The notes under the pieces are model-generated. The model was not told the DNA's origin and ran no database searches. It saw only the letters and a program-made list of their open reading frames with translations. Source: Oscillibacter sp. (lineage in GTDB: Bacteria > Bacillota > Clostridia > Oscillospirales > Oscillospiraceae). From it: 12,338 nt of DNA. The stretch covers positions 870-13,207 of the forward strand of contig DPPB01000033.1 of assembly GCA_003539495.1 (NCBI GenBank). The letters are read 5' to 3'. The stretch's first letter is position 1; each line of letters begins with the position of its first letter. Positions 1 to 6,308 of this stretch are shown here, piece after piece. The position numbers and the translations under genes were made by a program.

Positions 1-15
1 AAAAGCCTCGCAGAG

Positions 16-180
16 TTCGCGTCCGCAGACGCGAAAAATTGGGATCATTTTTCACCGCGACATGCGCGTGGGGAAAAATACCTCTCAGCCCGCAAGTGTG
101 GAATTTTGGGCCAAAGGCCCAAAATTATGCGCGCAGCGGGGTGCAAGCCTTTTGGCAGAAAAAACGAAGTTTTTTCGCCA
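16..180. repeat. Cluster of three inverted repeats downstream of the pyrophosphatase gene
   Basis: Three hairpins lie in the 187 gene-free bases at the left edge. The first is a perfect 8-bp stem (16-23 with 28-35, loop CGCA). The second is a perfect 11-bp stem (102-112 with 116-126, loop AAA). The third pairs 153-156 with 177-180 and 158-165 with 169-176, with A157 bulged and a GAA loop; it begins 7 nt after the pyrophosphatase stop codon when read on the minus strand. None has a classical GC stem followed by an external T-run, so termination is only possible for the third. The second has its T and A tracts on the wrong sides for a terminator. The pairing is seen directly; the function is unknown. 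Confidence 0.6.
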
Positions 181-187
181 GGAATTT

Positions 188-1798
188 TTATCCCCACAGG
201 GCAGTCAGCATGGGGATGATCTGCTTTTTGCGGCTCATGACACCGGGCAGGAACAGGGTGTTGTCCTTGGGCTCCACCGAGAAGGCGTTGCGGATGGCAT
301 CGTCGCTGCCTACATACAGCAGCTGCGTGCCCTCCAGCAGAACATCCGTGAGCATCAGCAGTACCATGTCGTAGTGGTGCTCGTCCCGGATGCGGTTCAT
401 CTCCCGGAGCAGCTCCTCCTTGCGGCTCATGATGTCCAGAGAGTCCAGGCAGGTGATCTGCCCCACGCCCAGCACCTGCTCGGCGATATGGAACTCCTTG
501 AAGTCTGAGGCGATCATCTCCTGCACCGGCTTATCCGGGCTGACGGAGGCAAACAGCTCCTTGCCCAGATCGTCCAGCTTGATATTGGCAATGCGAGCCA
601 GACGCTCGGCCATGGAGATATCCCGCTTGGTGCAGGTGGGCGACTTGAACATCACCGTGTCGGACAGAATGGCCGCCGCCATAAGCCCGGCCATGGGTCC
701 GGAGGGGATGACACCGTGCTCCTGATACATGGCGGCGATGATGGTATTTGTGCTGCCTACGGGCTCATTGCGCACATGAATGGGCTGGGCGGTTTGGATG
801 TCCGCCAGGCGGTGGTGGTCAATGATTTCCAAAATCTCCGCCTGATCCAGGCCCGGCACGGATTGGGCAAACTCGTTGTGGTCCACCAGCACCACCTGCT
901 TGCGCCGGGGGCGCAGCAAATGATACCGGGACAGGGTGCCCACGACTTTTTCGTTTTCGTCCAGCACGGGGTAGCTGCGGTAGCGGCTCTTGAGCACCAC
1001 CTCCCGGACGTCGTCAATATAATCGTCCAGGTGGAAGCAAACGATCTCCCCCCGCTGGCAGGGCCGGGAAATGGGGATAGATTGGTAGATCAGGCGGCAG
1101 GCGCGGCCGGCAGTAAAGGGCGTGGATATGATGCAGGTATTGCCGGCATAATCCTCCAGCGCGGGATCAACATCCGCACGGCAGATGATCAGGCAGCTGA
1201 CATGCTGATCCAGGGCCCGCTGGATCATATCCGGCTGGCTGGCCACCAGGACAATATTGTTTCTGCCGGAAAAACGCAGGTTCTCCGCAGCCTGGGGCAT
1301 AGCCACCACAACGCTGCCGCTGATGTTGGTGGGCACGCTGCCGCCCTCGTTGACGATGCGCCCCTCCAGTACGCTGACCAGGTTAAACACCGGCAGCTCC
1401 TCCACCTGGCTGTCCACCAAGGTCTCCATGCTGAAGGTAGCGATGTCTCCGGCAGAGAGCATGCCGTACAGAGTGCCATCGTCATTCACCACGGGGACGG
1501 CGGAAATGCGCTGCTCCCGCATCACATGCCAGGCCCGGTCCATGGTGACGGAGGAGCTGAGGCAGGGGGGCGTGTCATACTCCAGGTCCCGGACCTGGGT
1601 ACGGACCGTGCGGATGGCCATGGGCTCGTTAAAGCCAAAATGCTTGAGCATGCGGTTTGTTTCATCGCTGATGTGTCCCAGGTGCGCCGCAACATACTGC
1701 CGGTCGCCCAGGGCGTTGCGCAGGGCGGCATAGGACATGGCCGCCACGATGGAATCCGTATCCGGATTGCGGTGGCCGGTTACAAAAATCTCGTTCAT
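188..1798 (-). CDS. Manganese-dependent inorganic pyrophosphatase with CBS and DRTGG regulatory domains (family II)
   Basis: A cytosolic enzyme that hydrolyses pyrophosphate to two phosphates and so pulls biosynthetic reactions forward. The 536-aa product starts with the DHH-phosphoesterase metal motif GHRNPDTDS (8-16). Then come a first CBS domain (about 73-127), a DRTGG domain (about 137-245) and a second CBS domain (about 251-299). The catalytic core resumes with VLVDHNE (304-308 region), IIDHH (325-329) and ILSD (377-380), and the DHHA2 domain ends with the substrate-binding SRKKQ (522-526). Catalytic motifs look intact. In this family the CBS insert binds adenine nucleotides or diadenosine polyphosphates to tune activity; that is family knowledge, not visible here. 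ATG 1798 is chosen because it follows GGGAGGAG at good spacing, and because an upstream in-frame ATG at 1855 lies inside the predicted -35 box. The gene is monocistronic. Confidence 0.95.
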   Translation of the reverse strand: MNEIFVTGHRNPDTDSIVAAMSYAALRNALGDRQYVAAHLGHISDETNRMLKHFGFNEPMAIRTVRTQVRDLEYDTPPCLSSSVTMDRAWHVMREQRISAVPVVNDDGTLYGMLSAGDIATFSMETLVDSQVEELPVFNLVSVLEGRIVNEGGSVPTNISGSVVVAMPQAAENLRFSGRNNIVLVASQPDMIQRALDQHVSCLIICRADVDPALEDYAGNTCIISTPFTAGRACRLIYQSIPISRPCQRGEIVCFHLDDYIDDVREVVLKSRYRSYPVLDENEKVVGTLSRYHLLRPRRKQVVLVDHNEFAQSVPGLDQAEILEIIDHHRLADIQTAQPIHVRNEPVGSTNTIIAAMYQEHGVIPSGPMAGLMAAAILSDTVMFKSPTCTKRDISMAERLARIANIKLDDLGKELFASVSPDKPVQEMIASDFKEFHIAEQVLGVGQITCLDSLDIMSRKEELLREMNRIRDEHHYDMVLLMLTDVLLEGTQLLYVGSDDAIRNAFSVEPKDNTLFLPGVMSRKKQIIPMLTALWG

Positions 1799-1826
1799 GG
1801 TCTCTCCTCCCGGGAGCTTTTTTACC

Positions 1827-1855
1827 ATTATAAAGCGGCGGTAATTGATTTTCAA
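1827..1855 (-). promoter_or_regulatory. Sigma-A type promoter of the pyrophosphatase gene
   Basis: On the minus strand, -35 TTGAAA (1855-1850) is followed by a 17-nt spacer and -10 TATAAT (1832-1827). Transcription would start near 1820, leaving a leader of about 20 nt. That leader includes the palindrome CTCCCGGGAG (1807-1816), which overlaps the start of the Shine-Dalgarno sequence. Confidence 0.8.
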
Positions 1856-1942
1856 TACGAGGATAGTATAAATTTTGGGTATTTGGTGCGATTTTTTCCG
1901 TGAAAAGGCAGAGAGCGGGCAGGAATGATAACACAGGAGAGG

Positions 1943-1971
1943 AAAAAGCCCCGCCGGGTAGGCGGGGCTTT
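1943..1971 (-). terminator. Intrinsic terminator of the GntR-ABC operon
   Basis: A perfect 11-bp stem, AAAGCCCCGCC (1945-1955) with GGCGGGGCTTT (1961-1971), has a 5-nt loop. Read on the minus strand it is followed by a T5 tract (1947-1943). It lies 4 nt after the permease stop codon. The T-run makes it directional toward the minus-strand operon. Confidence 0.92.
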
Positions 1972-1975
1972 GGGG

Positions 1976-3763
1976 TCAGGCGATGGAGATATTGGGCATA
2001 CCGCCGGAATATGCTATGGTATCCTCCGCTTCCCCCTCGTCCGTGGCGTTGAAGGCTTCCCCGGGAGAGCTGATTATGCCCCACTCCTGCAGGAGGGCCA
2101 GGGTGCGGGTACACTGGGGATTGAGTCTGGCGGATGCGGTTCTTTCATCGCTATCCAGCATGATTTGGAGTACGGGGTCCTGATAGACATAGAGGTCGGG
2201 GTCCAGCATATTCATGTGGGCGATGTCCTCCAAAATTGTCTGATACAGGAGCTTGCTCTCCTGGGCCGACAGCTCCCGGTCCAGATCCTTGTTGGGATTG
2301 CTGATGTAGCCGTGGATAAGCTTTTCTGCGGTCATGCCCACATCGTCCAGCACCAGGTTGCGGCGGAAGGTCTCCGATTCCAGCATGGCCCGGACGGCGG
2401 TGAGATCCTCACTGCGCAGCTGGTACTTCCGGGAGAGGGTCCCGCCGTTTTTCAGATTGTAGGTGATGCAGATGGTGTTTATCCCCAACGAGTCAGGGGT
2501 GCGGTTTTCCCCGGCAGCGCGGCCAGCAAGGTAGCGATGGGCCTGGACAATGGCGCCGATTTCCTCCGGGTCGGTGATTTTTGCCGTATTTCGGTAGATG
2601 GACCGCTGATAGATCCCCACAGACTCCACCTGGCTGACCTGGGGAACACGGCGCTCATAGCCGAACACATCCGCCCGAATACACAGGCACAGGGCTACCA
2701 GGGCAATGCACAGGGCCAGCAGCTCCGGCCAGAGCTTGCCAAAGACTCGGGGCGTGCGGGCAATGAGCATCTGCGTGCCGATCATGCACACCAGGCCCAG
2801 GGTCACGATGCAGGCCAGCAGAGCCTGGGTATTGCCGGTGCAGTTGAGCATCTCCGCCAGCACAAGGCCCAGCCCCAGGCCACCCAGCAGACCCACAGCC
2901 CACCGCACCACCGGGCGCAGAGGCCGAAAGGCCAGGGTGTCACCGGAGGCCTCGCTGCGGCGGATGCGATAGAGCAGGGCGCCGGCAACCAGCAGCACCA
3001 AGGCCGCGATGCCATACACCAGCAGGCTCTTCCATGCGGAGGCGGGTAAAGCGAAGGTGCCGTCCTCTGCGTACATCTCCTGCAGGTCCAGGTGCAGGCG
3101 CAGGACCGGGGTGAGCCAGGTCACAATATTGTTCCGGCCCATGGAAAGCACCGTGTCGTTATAGCTGGGGTAGAAGATGCTGCACATACCGTCCGCCAGG
3201 ATACGGCAGAAGATGGCCACGCAGTTTACCGCGCCGTAGGCCACGGCCATGGCCGGGAGCCAGCCGCAGAGCATACAGCAGAAGCTGCCCAATGCAAAAA
3301 ACAGCAGGAAGGTCACCAGGGAAAACACCAGCCAGGAAAGGCTGGCCCCCCAATGGGTGACACCGTTCTGCGCCGAAAGCAGGCAGATCAGCACATTGCT
3401 CACCGCCACACAGCCCACGCCGCACAGCACATGGGTGCGGAACTGGCTGCCACGGCTTGCAGGGAAGCTGTGCATACCGTAGGTGCCCCGAGGGCTGGAC
3501 AGATAGGTAAACAAGGCCATGGCCAGCATAATGCCGAAAATGAGATTCATCCAGATGGCGGCGGTGGTGGACGTGCCGAGGATCTCCATGGCAGTACTTC
3601 TGGCCTGCAGCAAAAAGTCATCCGGCGAGGGATCCACATCGTTCCACATCCGCAGGGGCAAAATCAAAAACCACAGGAAGGTATAGCCGGCCAAGAGGGG
3701 CCAGCAGCGGCGCAGATCGCTGCGCAGCAGGGCCGGATTAAAGCAGGATTTTGTGAGCAGCAT
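1976..3763 (-). CDS. ABC-2-type multi-pass membrane permease with a C-terminal soluble domain
   Basis: The 595-aa product is the likely membrane partner of the ATPase encoded just upstream. It has about nine hydrophobic segments, near residues 18-38, 68-90, 108-128, 141-165, 167-190, 248-268, 290-310, 318-336 and 347-364. A hydrophilic C-terminal part of roughly 230 residues follows, predicted to be soluble and on one face of the membrane. The arrangement resembles the large permeases encoded with YtrA-type regulators in Clostridia, including DUF6449-like proteins; that domain name is recalled from family pattern and was not tested. ATG 3763 is chosen because AGGAGGT sits 7 nt before it. An in-frame GTG at 3772 overlaps that ribosome site and cannot be the main start. 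The first 26 nt overlap the end of the ATPase gene, indicating translational coupling. The substrate is unknown; peptide antibiotic or cell-wall-related export are possibilities. Confidence 0.82.
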   Translation of the reverse strand: MLLTKSCFNPALLRSDLRRCWPLLAGYTFLWFLILPLRMWNDVDPSPDDFLLQARSTAMEILGTSTTAAIWMNLIFGIMLAMALFTYLSSPRGTYGMHSFPASRGSQFRTHVLCGVGCVAVSNVLICLLSAQNGVTHWGASLSWLVFSLVTFLLFFALGSFCCMLCGWLPAMAVAYGAVNCVAIFCRILADGMCSIFYPSYNDTVLSMGRNNIVTWLTPVLRLHLDLQEMYAEDGTFALPASAWKSLLVYGIAALVLLVAGALLYRIRRSEASGDTLAFRPLRPVVRWAVGLLGGLGLGLVLAEMLNCTGNTQALLACIVTLGLVCMIGTQMLIARTPRVFGKLWPELLALCIALVALCLCIRADVFGYERRVPQVSQVESVGIYQRSIYRNTAKITDPEEIGAIVQAHRYLAGRAAGENRTPDSLGINTICITYNLKNGGTLSRKYQLRSEDLTAVRAMLESETFRRNLVLDDVGMTAEKLIHGYISNPNKDLDRELSAQESKLLYQTILEDIAHMNMLDPDLYVYQDPVLQIMLDSDERTASARLNPQCTRTLALLQEWGIISSPGEAFNATDEGEAEDTIAYSGGMPNISIA

Positions 3764-4637
3764 CGTCCGCACCTCCTAATTCATAGATGAAAATTTCCTC
3801 CAGGGTCAGGGGGATGGCCTCCAGCAGCACCGGTTCGGTGATCTGCATGCGGCGGCAGATCTCCTCGCTGCTGCCGCGCATAATATAGGTATGCACCCGG
3901 CCCACCTGAGAGTGGTGCAGGATCTGCAGCTCCGTGGGGAGCGTGGACTCCTCTGCCGTTTTGTAGGCCACCTGGAGCTTGACGGTGTTATCCTGCAGGT
4001 CCGAGAGGGTGCGCTCTAAAAGCACCTTTCCCTTATCCATAATGCCCACATGGTCGCACACATCCTCCAGCTCCCGGAGGTTGTGGCTGGAGAGGAGCAC
4101 CGTGGTGCCCCGGGCGGACACATCGTCCAGCAGCACCTGCCACACCTGCCGGCGCATGACGGGATCCAGGCCGTCCACCGGCTCATCCAGCACCAGGTAC
4201 TCCGGCAGGCAGCTCATGGTGATCCAAAAGGCCGCCTGACGCTGCATACCCTTGCTCATGCGGCGGATGGGCTTCTTTTCCGGCAAGTGAAATAGCTCCC
4301 GAAGCTTTTCAAACCGTCCCCCATCAAACTGGGGATACATGCCCGCGTAGAGCTTGGCCATTTCCCGGATGGTGGATTGATTATAGTAGAACCAGTCGTC
4401 GGGAATGGAGACGATGCGCTCCTTGACATGGCGGTTTTCAAACACCGGAACGCCGTTTACCAGCACCTGGCCGGAATCCTGCTTATACACACCGGTGATG
4501 TGGCGCAGCAGCGTGGACTTGCCCGCCCCGTTGGGGCCCACCAGACCGTACACCGCCCCCTTAGGCACGGTGAGGGTGGCGCTGTCCAGAGCTGTGAAGC
4601 CGTCAAAGGTTTTTACCAATTTTTTTACTTCGATCAT
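3738..4637 (-). CDS. ABC transporter ATP-binding protein, YtrB/CcmA-like
   Basis: The 299-aa nucleotide-binding subunit powers the permease encoded next to it. Visible motifs are Walker A GPNGAGKST (34-42), an ABC signature in the variant form MSKGM (127-131) instead of LSGGQ, Walker B YLVLDE (147-152) with D-loop GLDP, and switch histidine LSSHN (183-186, H185). The SKGM-type signature is common in exporters of this class and does not imply inactivity. The canonical Q-loop glutamine is not obvious; the region reads SIPDDWFYYNQST. ATG 4637 follows AGGAGG with a 7-nt gap and overlaps the upstream regulator stop as ATGA (4634-4637), so translation of the two is coupled. An extended reading upstream from 4670 has no support. 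The last about 90 residues form a C-terminal domain of unclear role. Confidence 0.93.
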   Translation of the reverse strand: MIEVKKLVKTFDGFTALDSATLTVPKGAVYGLVGPNGAGKSTLLRHITGVYKQDSGQVLVNGVPVFENRHVKERIVSIPDDWFYYNQSTIREMAKLYAGMYPQFDGGRFEKLRELFHLPEKKPIRRMSKGMQRQAAFWITMSCLPEYLVLDEPVDGLDPVMRRQVWQVLLDDVSARGTTVLLSSHNLRELEDVCDHVGIMDKGKVLLERTLSDLQDNTVKLQVAYKTAEESTLPTELQILHHSQVGRVHTYIMRGSSEEICRRMQITEPVLLEAIPLTLEEIFIYELGGADDAAHKILL

Positions 4638-4996
4638 TTTTCTTCCTCCTCTCTCCACAGATCCAGCCACTGCTGCTCTGTCATGCCCAGCTGCCGCAGC
4701 TCCAGTATCGTGTCGTGCAGGCCCTCCGTAAGCTCTGCCATGCGGCGCCGGCCTTGGTCGCCGTCCTCGGCCACAAAGCTGCCCCGGCCGGCCACGGAAT
4801 ATACAAAGCCCTCCGCCTCCAGCTGGGCCATGGCCCGCTGAATAGTGTTGGGGTTGATGGCCAGCTCCGTGGCCAGCTTGCGCACCGAGGGCAGCTGGTC
4901 CCCCGGCTGCAGCACACCGGTCACCATCAGACGCCGCAGCCCGTCCCGCACCTGCTGGTGGATGGGCCGGCTGTCTCGATAGTCCAAATGAAGCAC
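4634..4996 (-). CDS. GntR-family transcriptional regulator, YtrA subfamily
   Basis: The 120-aa protein has an N-terminal winged helix-turn-helix (about residues 10-77). Diagnostic stretches are PIHQQVRDGLRR, LPSVRKLATELAINPNT, and the wing VAGRGSFVA. Only a short helical tail follows (about 85-120), as in the YtrA subfamily, which lacks the large effector domain of other GntR proteins. The first codon is GTG 4996. GGAGG ends 7 nt before it, and an ATG two bases upstream is in another frame. It is the first gene of a three-gene operon with an ABC ATPase and a permease, the usual YtrA layout. YtrA-type proteins commonly repress their own operon and respond to cell-envelope stress in Bacillus; auto-repression here is inferred from the repeat at the predicted start site. 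Confidence 0.92.
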   Translation of the reverse strand: MLHLDYRDSRPIHQQVRDGLRRLMVTGVLQPGDQLPSVRKLATELAINPNTIQRAMAQLEAEGFVYSVAGRGSFVAEDGDQGRRRMAELTEGLHDTILELRQLGMTEQQWLDLWREEEEK

Positions 4997-5024
4997 ATCG
5001 TCTCCTCCCCTCTTGTGTTTTTAG

Positions 5025-5042
5025 TGTATTAGTTGTATTAGT
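5025..5042. promoter_or_regulatory. Candidate operator: tandem 9-bp repeat at the gntR transcription start
   Basis: TGTATTAGT occurs twice back to back (5025-5033 and 5034-5042). The repeats begin at about the predicted transcription start of the GntR-ABC operon (near 5042) and lie in its leader, where a bound repressor would block initiation or early elongation. The repeat is seen directly. Its use by the GntR protein is inferred, and it is a direct rather than inverted repeat, which is atypical for a GntR dimer site. Confidence 0.5.
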
Positions 5043-5048
5043 ACGGTT

Positions 5049-5077
5049 AATATATCACGGCAATTTGCCCCTGTCAA
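5049..5077 (-). promoter_or_regulatory. Promoter of the GntR-ABC operon
   Basis: On the minus strand a perfect -35 TTGACA (5077-5072) is followed by a 17-nt spacer and -10 TATATT (5054-5049). The predicted start is near 5042, giving a leader of about 45 nt before the GTG start at 4996. Such a near-consensus promoter would be strong unless repressed. Confidence 0.85.
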
Positions 5078-5157
5078 GGGGGAAAACCGGGAATATTTTC
5101 GCCCGGCGGCGGGCATGATGGGAGGGGAAATGCGCAGGACGGGCATAAGAATTTATG

Positions 5158-5443
5158 CAGGCCCGAAACGGGCCGTCCCTACAAGAAGACGGGGATACGG
5201 ATTGCCACACCAGTGACGTCGGTCACTGGCTCGCCATGACAGGTTTGCAAGAGCTGCGGTGGGCGGCGGGACACATGGGGCCCGCCCTACAGAAAATTTT
5301 TGTAGGGCAGGGCCAGCGGGCCCTGCCGGGAGGCTGCGGTGCAGGCCCGGTGCGGGTCGTCCGGTAGGCCGACCCCTACGCACCATTTACCGGTAAAAAG
5401 CCGTAGGGGCGGCGTCCCCGACGCCCCGTGCCCCACACACGGG
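5158..5443. repeat. Array of modular palindromic repeats with a GTAGGG(G)/C(C)CCTAC core
   Basis: This fills most of the 414-nt gene-free stretch 5078-5491; I see no gene in it. Stems seen: 5160-5165/5169-5174 (loop AAA, then GTCCCTAC); 5210-5217/5222-5229 (loop GTCG); GCCCTACA 5284-5291 with TGTAGGGC 5301-5308 around an A4T4 centre; 5306-5314/5319-5327 (loop AGCG); 5354-5359/5370-5375; CCCCTACG 5373-5380 with CGTAGGGG 5402-5409 around the 12-bp palindrome TTTACCGGTAAA (5386-5397); 5411-5416/5420-5425; and 5425-5430/5438-5443. The plan hairpin-CCCTAC-spacer-GTAGGG-hairpin recurs at 9616-9689. This looks like a dispersed non-autonomous or REP-like intergenic repeat. No clear ferredoxin promoter could be separated from it. 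Confidence 0.75.
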
Positions 5444-5491
5444 CAACCGCATAATTCGATTCCTACATATTTACAATAAGGAGGAACAACT

Positions 5492-5680
5492 ATGAAGGCT
5501 ATGGTCTATCAGAAGAGCTGTATTCAGTGCGGGCTGTGCGCGTCCGTGTGTCCGGAGATGTTTTCCCTGCTGCCGGGACAGGCGGCGGTGGCCCGGGACG
5601 AGGACATCCCCACTAATCTGCAGGTCAGCGCCCGGGCGGCGGCGGAGGGCTGTCCTACAGACGCTATTTCCATCCAATAA
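5492..5680 (+). CDS. Small single-cluster [4Fe-4S] ferredoxin
   Basis: A 62-aa electron carrier of the cytosol. The cluster motif is CIQCGLCASVCP, giving C10, C13, C16 and C20, with a distal CP at C54 (GCPTDAISI). In single-cluster ferredoxins of the Thermotoga type, the first three cysteines plus the distal one bind one [4Fe-4S] cluster. There, the cysteine equivalent to C20 can pair in a disulfide with a cysteine in the middle of the chain. Here no such partner exists (the segment reads NLQVSARAAAEG), so C20 looks unpaired. AAGGAGG lies 8 nt before ATG 5492. The gene is isolated: palindromic repeats upstream, the rpsO promoter downstream, no adjacent oxidoreductase. The redox partner is therefore unknown. 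Confidence 0.93.
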   Translation: MKAMVYQKSCIQCGLCASVCPEMFSLLPGQAAVARDEDIPTNLQVSARAAAEGCPTDAISIQ

Positions 5681-5708
5681 AAATATTCCCGATTTTTTAA
5701 AATCATGC

Positions 5709-5737
5709 TTTACAAGCCACGGGGAGTGTGGTATCTT
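5709..5737 (+). promoter_or_regulatory. Promoter of rpsO
   Basis: -35 TTTACA (5709-5714), a 17-nt spacer and -10 TATCTT (5732-5737) lie about 112 nt before the rpsO start. The predicted start is near 5744. Confidence 0.6.
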
Positions 5738-5743
5738 ATTATG

Positions 5744-5849
5744 GTACGCTACTATGCGTATGAATTGCCCTTGCCTTAGTCCCGCGGATGCTTCACCCGT
5801 CCCGGCACTCAGACAGCGGGCAGACATAAAAGAAAGGTGGAACTAAACC
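5744..5849 (+). promoter_or_regulatory. rpsO 5' leader, possible S15 autoregulatory RNA
   Basis: A leader of about 105 nt separates the predicted start from rpsO. It can form a small hairpin TACGC (5745-5749) with GCGTA (5756-5760). It also has two competing long-range stems: CCCGC (5781-5785) with GCGGG (5816-5820), or TGCCC (5766-5770) with GGGCA (5818-5822). Both end just before the ribosome site AAAGGTGG. S15 represses its own mRNA through leader RNA structures in several bacteria, and those structures differ by phylum. I do not recognise a specific published fold here. Confidence 0.35.
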
Positions 5850-6116
5850 ATGATGCTGAAAGACCAAAAGACCTCTATCATCGAGGCCAACCGTACCCAC
5901 GAGAACGACACCGGCTCCCCCGAGGTGCAGGTGGCTATCCTCACCGAGCGTATCAGCCAGCTCACCGCCCATCTGAAGGTGCATCCCCACGACTTCCACA
6001 GCCGCCGCGGTATGCAGATGATGATCGGTAAGCGCCGTCGTCTGCTGGACTATCTGGCCAAGAAGGACATTGAGCGCTATCGTGCTCTGATCGCCAAGCT
6101 GGGTCTGCGTCGATAA
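5850..6116 (+). CDS. rpsO: 30S ribosomal protein S15
   Basis: The 88-aa protein has the normal length for S15, a primary 16S rRNA-binding protein of the small-subunit platform that nucleates S6/S18 assembly and bridges to the large subunit. The family signature is clear: TGSPEVQVAILTERI (21-35), LTAHLKVHPHDFHSRRG (38-54) and GKRRRLLDYL (60-69). AAAGGTGG lies 9 nt before ATG 5850. A second ATG follows directly at 5853 but has worse spacing. It is followed by a terminator or attenuator and then pnp, the widely conserved rpsO-pnp arrangement that puts ribosome synthesis and RNA decay side by side. Confidence 0.98.
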   Translation: MMLKDQKTSIIEANRTHENDTGSPEVQVAILTERISQLTAHLKVHPHDFHSRRGMQMMIGKRRRLLDYLAKKDIERYRALIAKLGLRR

Positions 6117-6128
6117 TTTCAGGAACCC

Positions 6129-6162
6129 GGGTGGTGCAGGCTCTCCTGCGCCACCCTGTTTT
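6129..6162 (+). terminator. Terminator or attenuator between rpsO and pnp
   Basis: A 12-bp stem (6129-6140 with 6145-6156, one T-G wobble at 6135/6150, loop CTCT) is followed by TGTTTT. It starts 12 nt after the rpsO stop. No convincing promoter is visible between it and pnp, so partial read-through is likely to supply pnp mRNA. Confidence 0.8.
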
Positions 6163-6192
6163 CACATTTACCTGCCGCATTAATTTATCCCG

Positions 6193-6275
6193 CCGGAGAA
6201 AACAGCACCTTTAGCGTTTGAAACTGCGCCTTGTATCCGGGACGTGCTTTCAAGTGCTAAAGGGTTTATCTCCGG
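6193..6275 (+). promoter_or_regulatory. Long leader hairpin of pnp, RNase III-like substrate
   Basis: The pnp leader folds into one extended imperfect duplex. The outer helix pairs 6193-6203 with 6264-6275 (11 bp, A6268 bulged). A 4-nt bulge AGCA (6204-6207) follows. The inner helix pairs 6208-6223 with 6248-6263 (16 bp, including two G-T wobbles). An apical loop spans 6224-6247 and may add a few more pairs. The helix ends 33 nt before the pnp start, leaving the ribosome site AAGGAG (6295-6300) single-stranded. In E. coli a pnp leader duplex is cut by RNase III and the product is destroyed by PNPase, giving autoregulation. The same logic here is inference. Confidence 0.75.
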
Positions 6276-6308
6276 AGGGAAATCCAATTTAAAAAAGGAG
6301 ATAAAACC

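Noticed and set aside
127..131. ABC signature change (MSKGM instead of LSGGQ; protein positions in the ATPase at 3738-4637) as evidence of a dead ATPase
   Set aside because: SKGM-type signatures are common in this exporter class, and Walker A, Walker B and the switch histidine are intact.
1799..1855. Upstream ATG (1855) extending the pyrophosphatase by 19 residues
   Set aside because: It would begin inside the -35 box of the gene's own promoter, and the conserved GHRNPDTDS motif starts properly only from ATG 1798, which has a strong ribosome site.
716..1903. 395-codon plus-strand frame opposite the pyrophosphatase gene
   Set aside because: An antisense shadow of a well-supported enzyme gene; low-complexity composition and no recognisable domain.
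1925..3049. 374-codon plus-strand frame opposite the permease gene
   Set aside because: Antisense shadow, rich in Gln, Gly and His, without a family pattern; the minus-strand operon is coherent by overlaps and ribosome sites.
3764..3772. GTG start at 3772 for the permease
   Set aside because: It overlaps the AGGAGGT ribosome site that serves ATG 3763.
5153..5386. Short frames inside the 5100-5490 gap, on both strands
   Set aside because: They consist of translated palindromic repeats, lack ribosome sites and resemble no protein.
5158..5443. CRISPR array
   Set aside because: The repeats are palindromic units of unequal length without regular direct repeats and unique spacers of constant size, and no cas gene is present.
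5472..5477. TACAAT as a -10 box for the ferredoxin gene
   Set aside because: It abuts the Shine-Dalgarno sequence, so transcription would start inside or after the ribosome site.
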